Shown: positions 63,924-64,000 of the stretch, piece by piece
How the letters are laid out: each line of letters opens with the position of its first letter
Numbering within the stretch: position 1 is the stretch's first letter
From: an uncultured Alteromonadaceae bacterium
GTDB lineage: Bacteria; Pseudomonadota; Gammaproteobacteria; Enterobacterales; Alteromonadaceae
Length of the DNA stretch: 64,000 nt
Assembly (NCBI GenBank): GCA_947501935.1
Contig: CANMXU010000005.1
Location: 208,862 to 272,861 of the forward strand
Reading direction: 5' to 3'
The notes under the pieces: generated by a model
Databases searched by the model: none
The model's input: the letters and a program-made list of their open reading frames with translations, nothing else
What the model was told of the DNA's origin: nothing
Made by a program: the position numbers and the translations under genes

Positions 63924-64000
63924 GTCGCAAGTCGCAAGTCGCAAGTCGCAAGTCGCAAGTCGCAAGTCGCAAGTCGCAAGTCGCAAGTCGCAAGTCGCAA
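63924..64000. repeat. Heptanucleotide tandem array C (GTCGCAA), cut by window edge
   Basis: Eleven perfect consecutive copies of the 7-bp unit GTCGCAA fill the last 77 bases and continue beyond the edge. Read on the minus strand and shifted in phase, the unit is CTTGCGA, so it is of the CTTNNNN form of arrays A and B, but in the opposite orientation and with no variation between copies. It starts about 70 bp upstream of the rplM -35 region. Confidence 0.95.

Overview
The window reads as chromosomal DNA of an AT-rich marine gammaproteobacterium of the Alteromonadales, most like Colwelliaceae (Colwellia/Thalassotalea type). This rests on the low GC content, a large TonB-dependent receptor, a thrombospondin-3-repeat lipoprotein, several chemoreceptors, and a gammaproteobacterial core block (rnpB, rsmI-lpoA-yraN-diaA-dolP, sspAB, petABC, rpsI-rplM) in familiar order. 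The genus is inference from protein character; no 16S gene is present. I see no insertion sequence, prophage, CRISPR array, tRNA or rRNA gene.

Layout. 0-5 kb: the start of an MFS (POT-like) transporter diverging from a secreted S9 prolyl-oligopeptidase-family peptidase, then a Cache-domain chemoreceptor. 5-9.4 kb: aspartase aspA with a HypT-like LysR regulator, then a heme c-binding DUF3365 protein overlapping a solute-binding-like protein. 9.3-15.3 kb: a complete tripartite RND efflux operon (outer-membrane factor, adaptor, permease). 15.5-22.6 kb: a 2362-residue Asp-rich lipoprotein with thrombospondin type 3 repeats. 23.1-30.1 kb: a bicupin protein, a long structured intergenic region, a TonB-dependent receptor, a serine hydrolase and a MocR-type regulator. 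30.3-37.4 kb: ccoG, FMN-dependent L-lactate dehydrogenase, a secreted carbohydrate-binding-type protein and a BASS-family transporter. 37.8-45.3 kb: a copper/silver export operon (Met/Cys-rich small protein, DUF411 lipoprotein, CusC-like, CusB and CusA). 45.4-50.3 kb: a c-di-GMP module (PAS-PAS-GGDEF-EAL plus a degenerate-receiver hemerythrin protein) and a solute-binding-like protein. 50.5-64 kb: the core block with RNase P RNA, a large chemoreceptor, rsmI, lpoA-yraN-diaA-dolP, sspAB, the cytochrome bc1 complex and ribosomal proteins L13/S9.

The most unusual signals lie outside the proteins. (1) Three arrays of 7-bp repeats built on CTTNNNN. Two of them lie exactly between the stop codon of a leftward gene (aspA, lldD) and a bidirectional terminator, so they should form that gene's 3' untranslated region. 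The third runs off the right edge. (2) Upstream of the bicupin gene, on the minus strand, a nested hairpin is followed by a strong intrinsic terminator with no gene feeding it, which suggests an undescribed small RNA or leader/attenuator. A GC-rich, pseudoknot-compatible island lies further upstream. (3) A 53-bp sequence, 42/53 identical between its two copies, lies upstream of both lldD and the BASS transporter gene.

Among proteins, three stand out: the hemerythrin protein, whose receiver has lost its phosphoacceptor Asp; the CusB adaptor, whose fused CusF-like domain has lost its His/Met metal ligands; and the chemoreceptor with a duplicated Cache-like sensor. All family assignments were made by reading the sequence; none has been confirmed by a database search.
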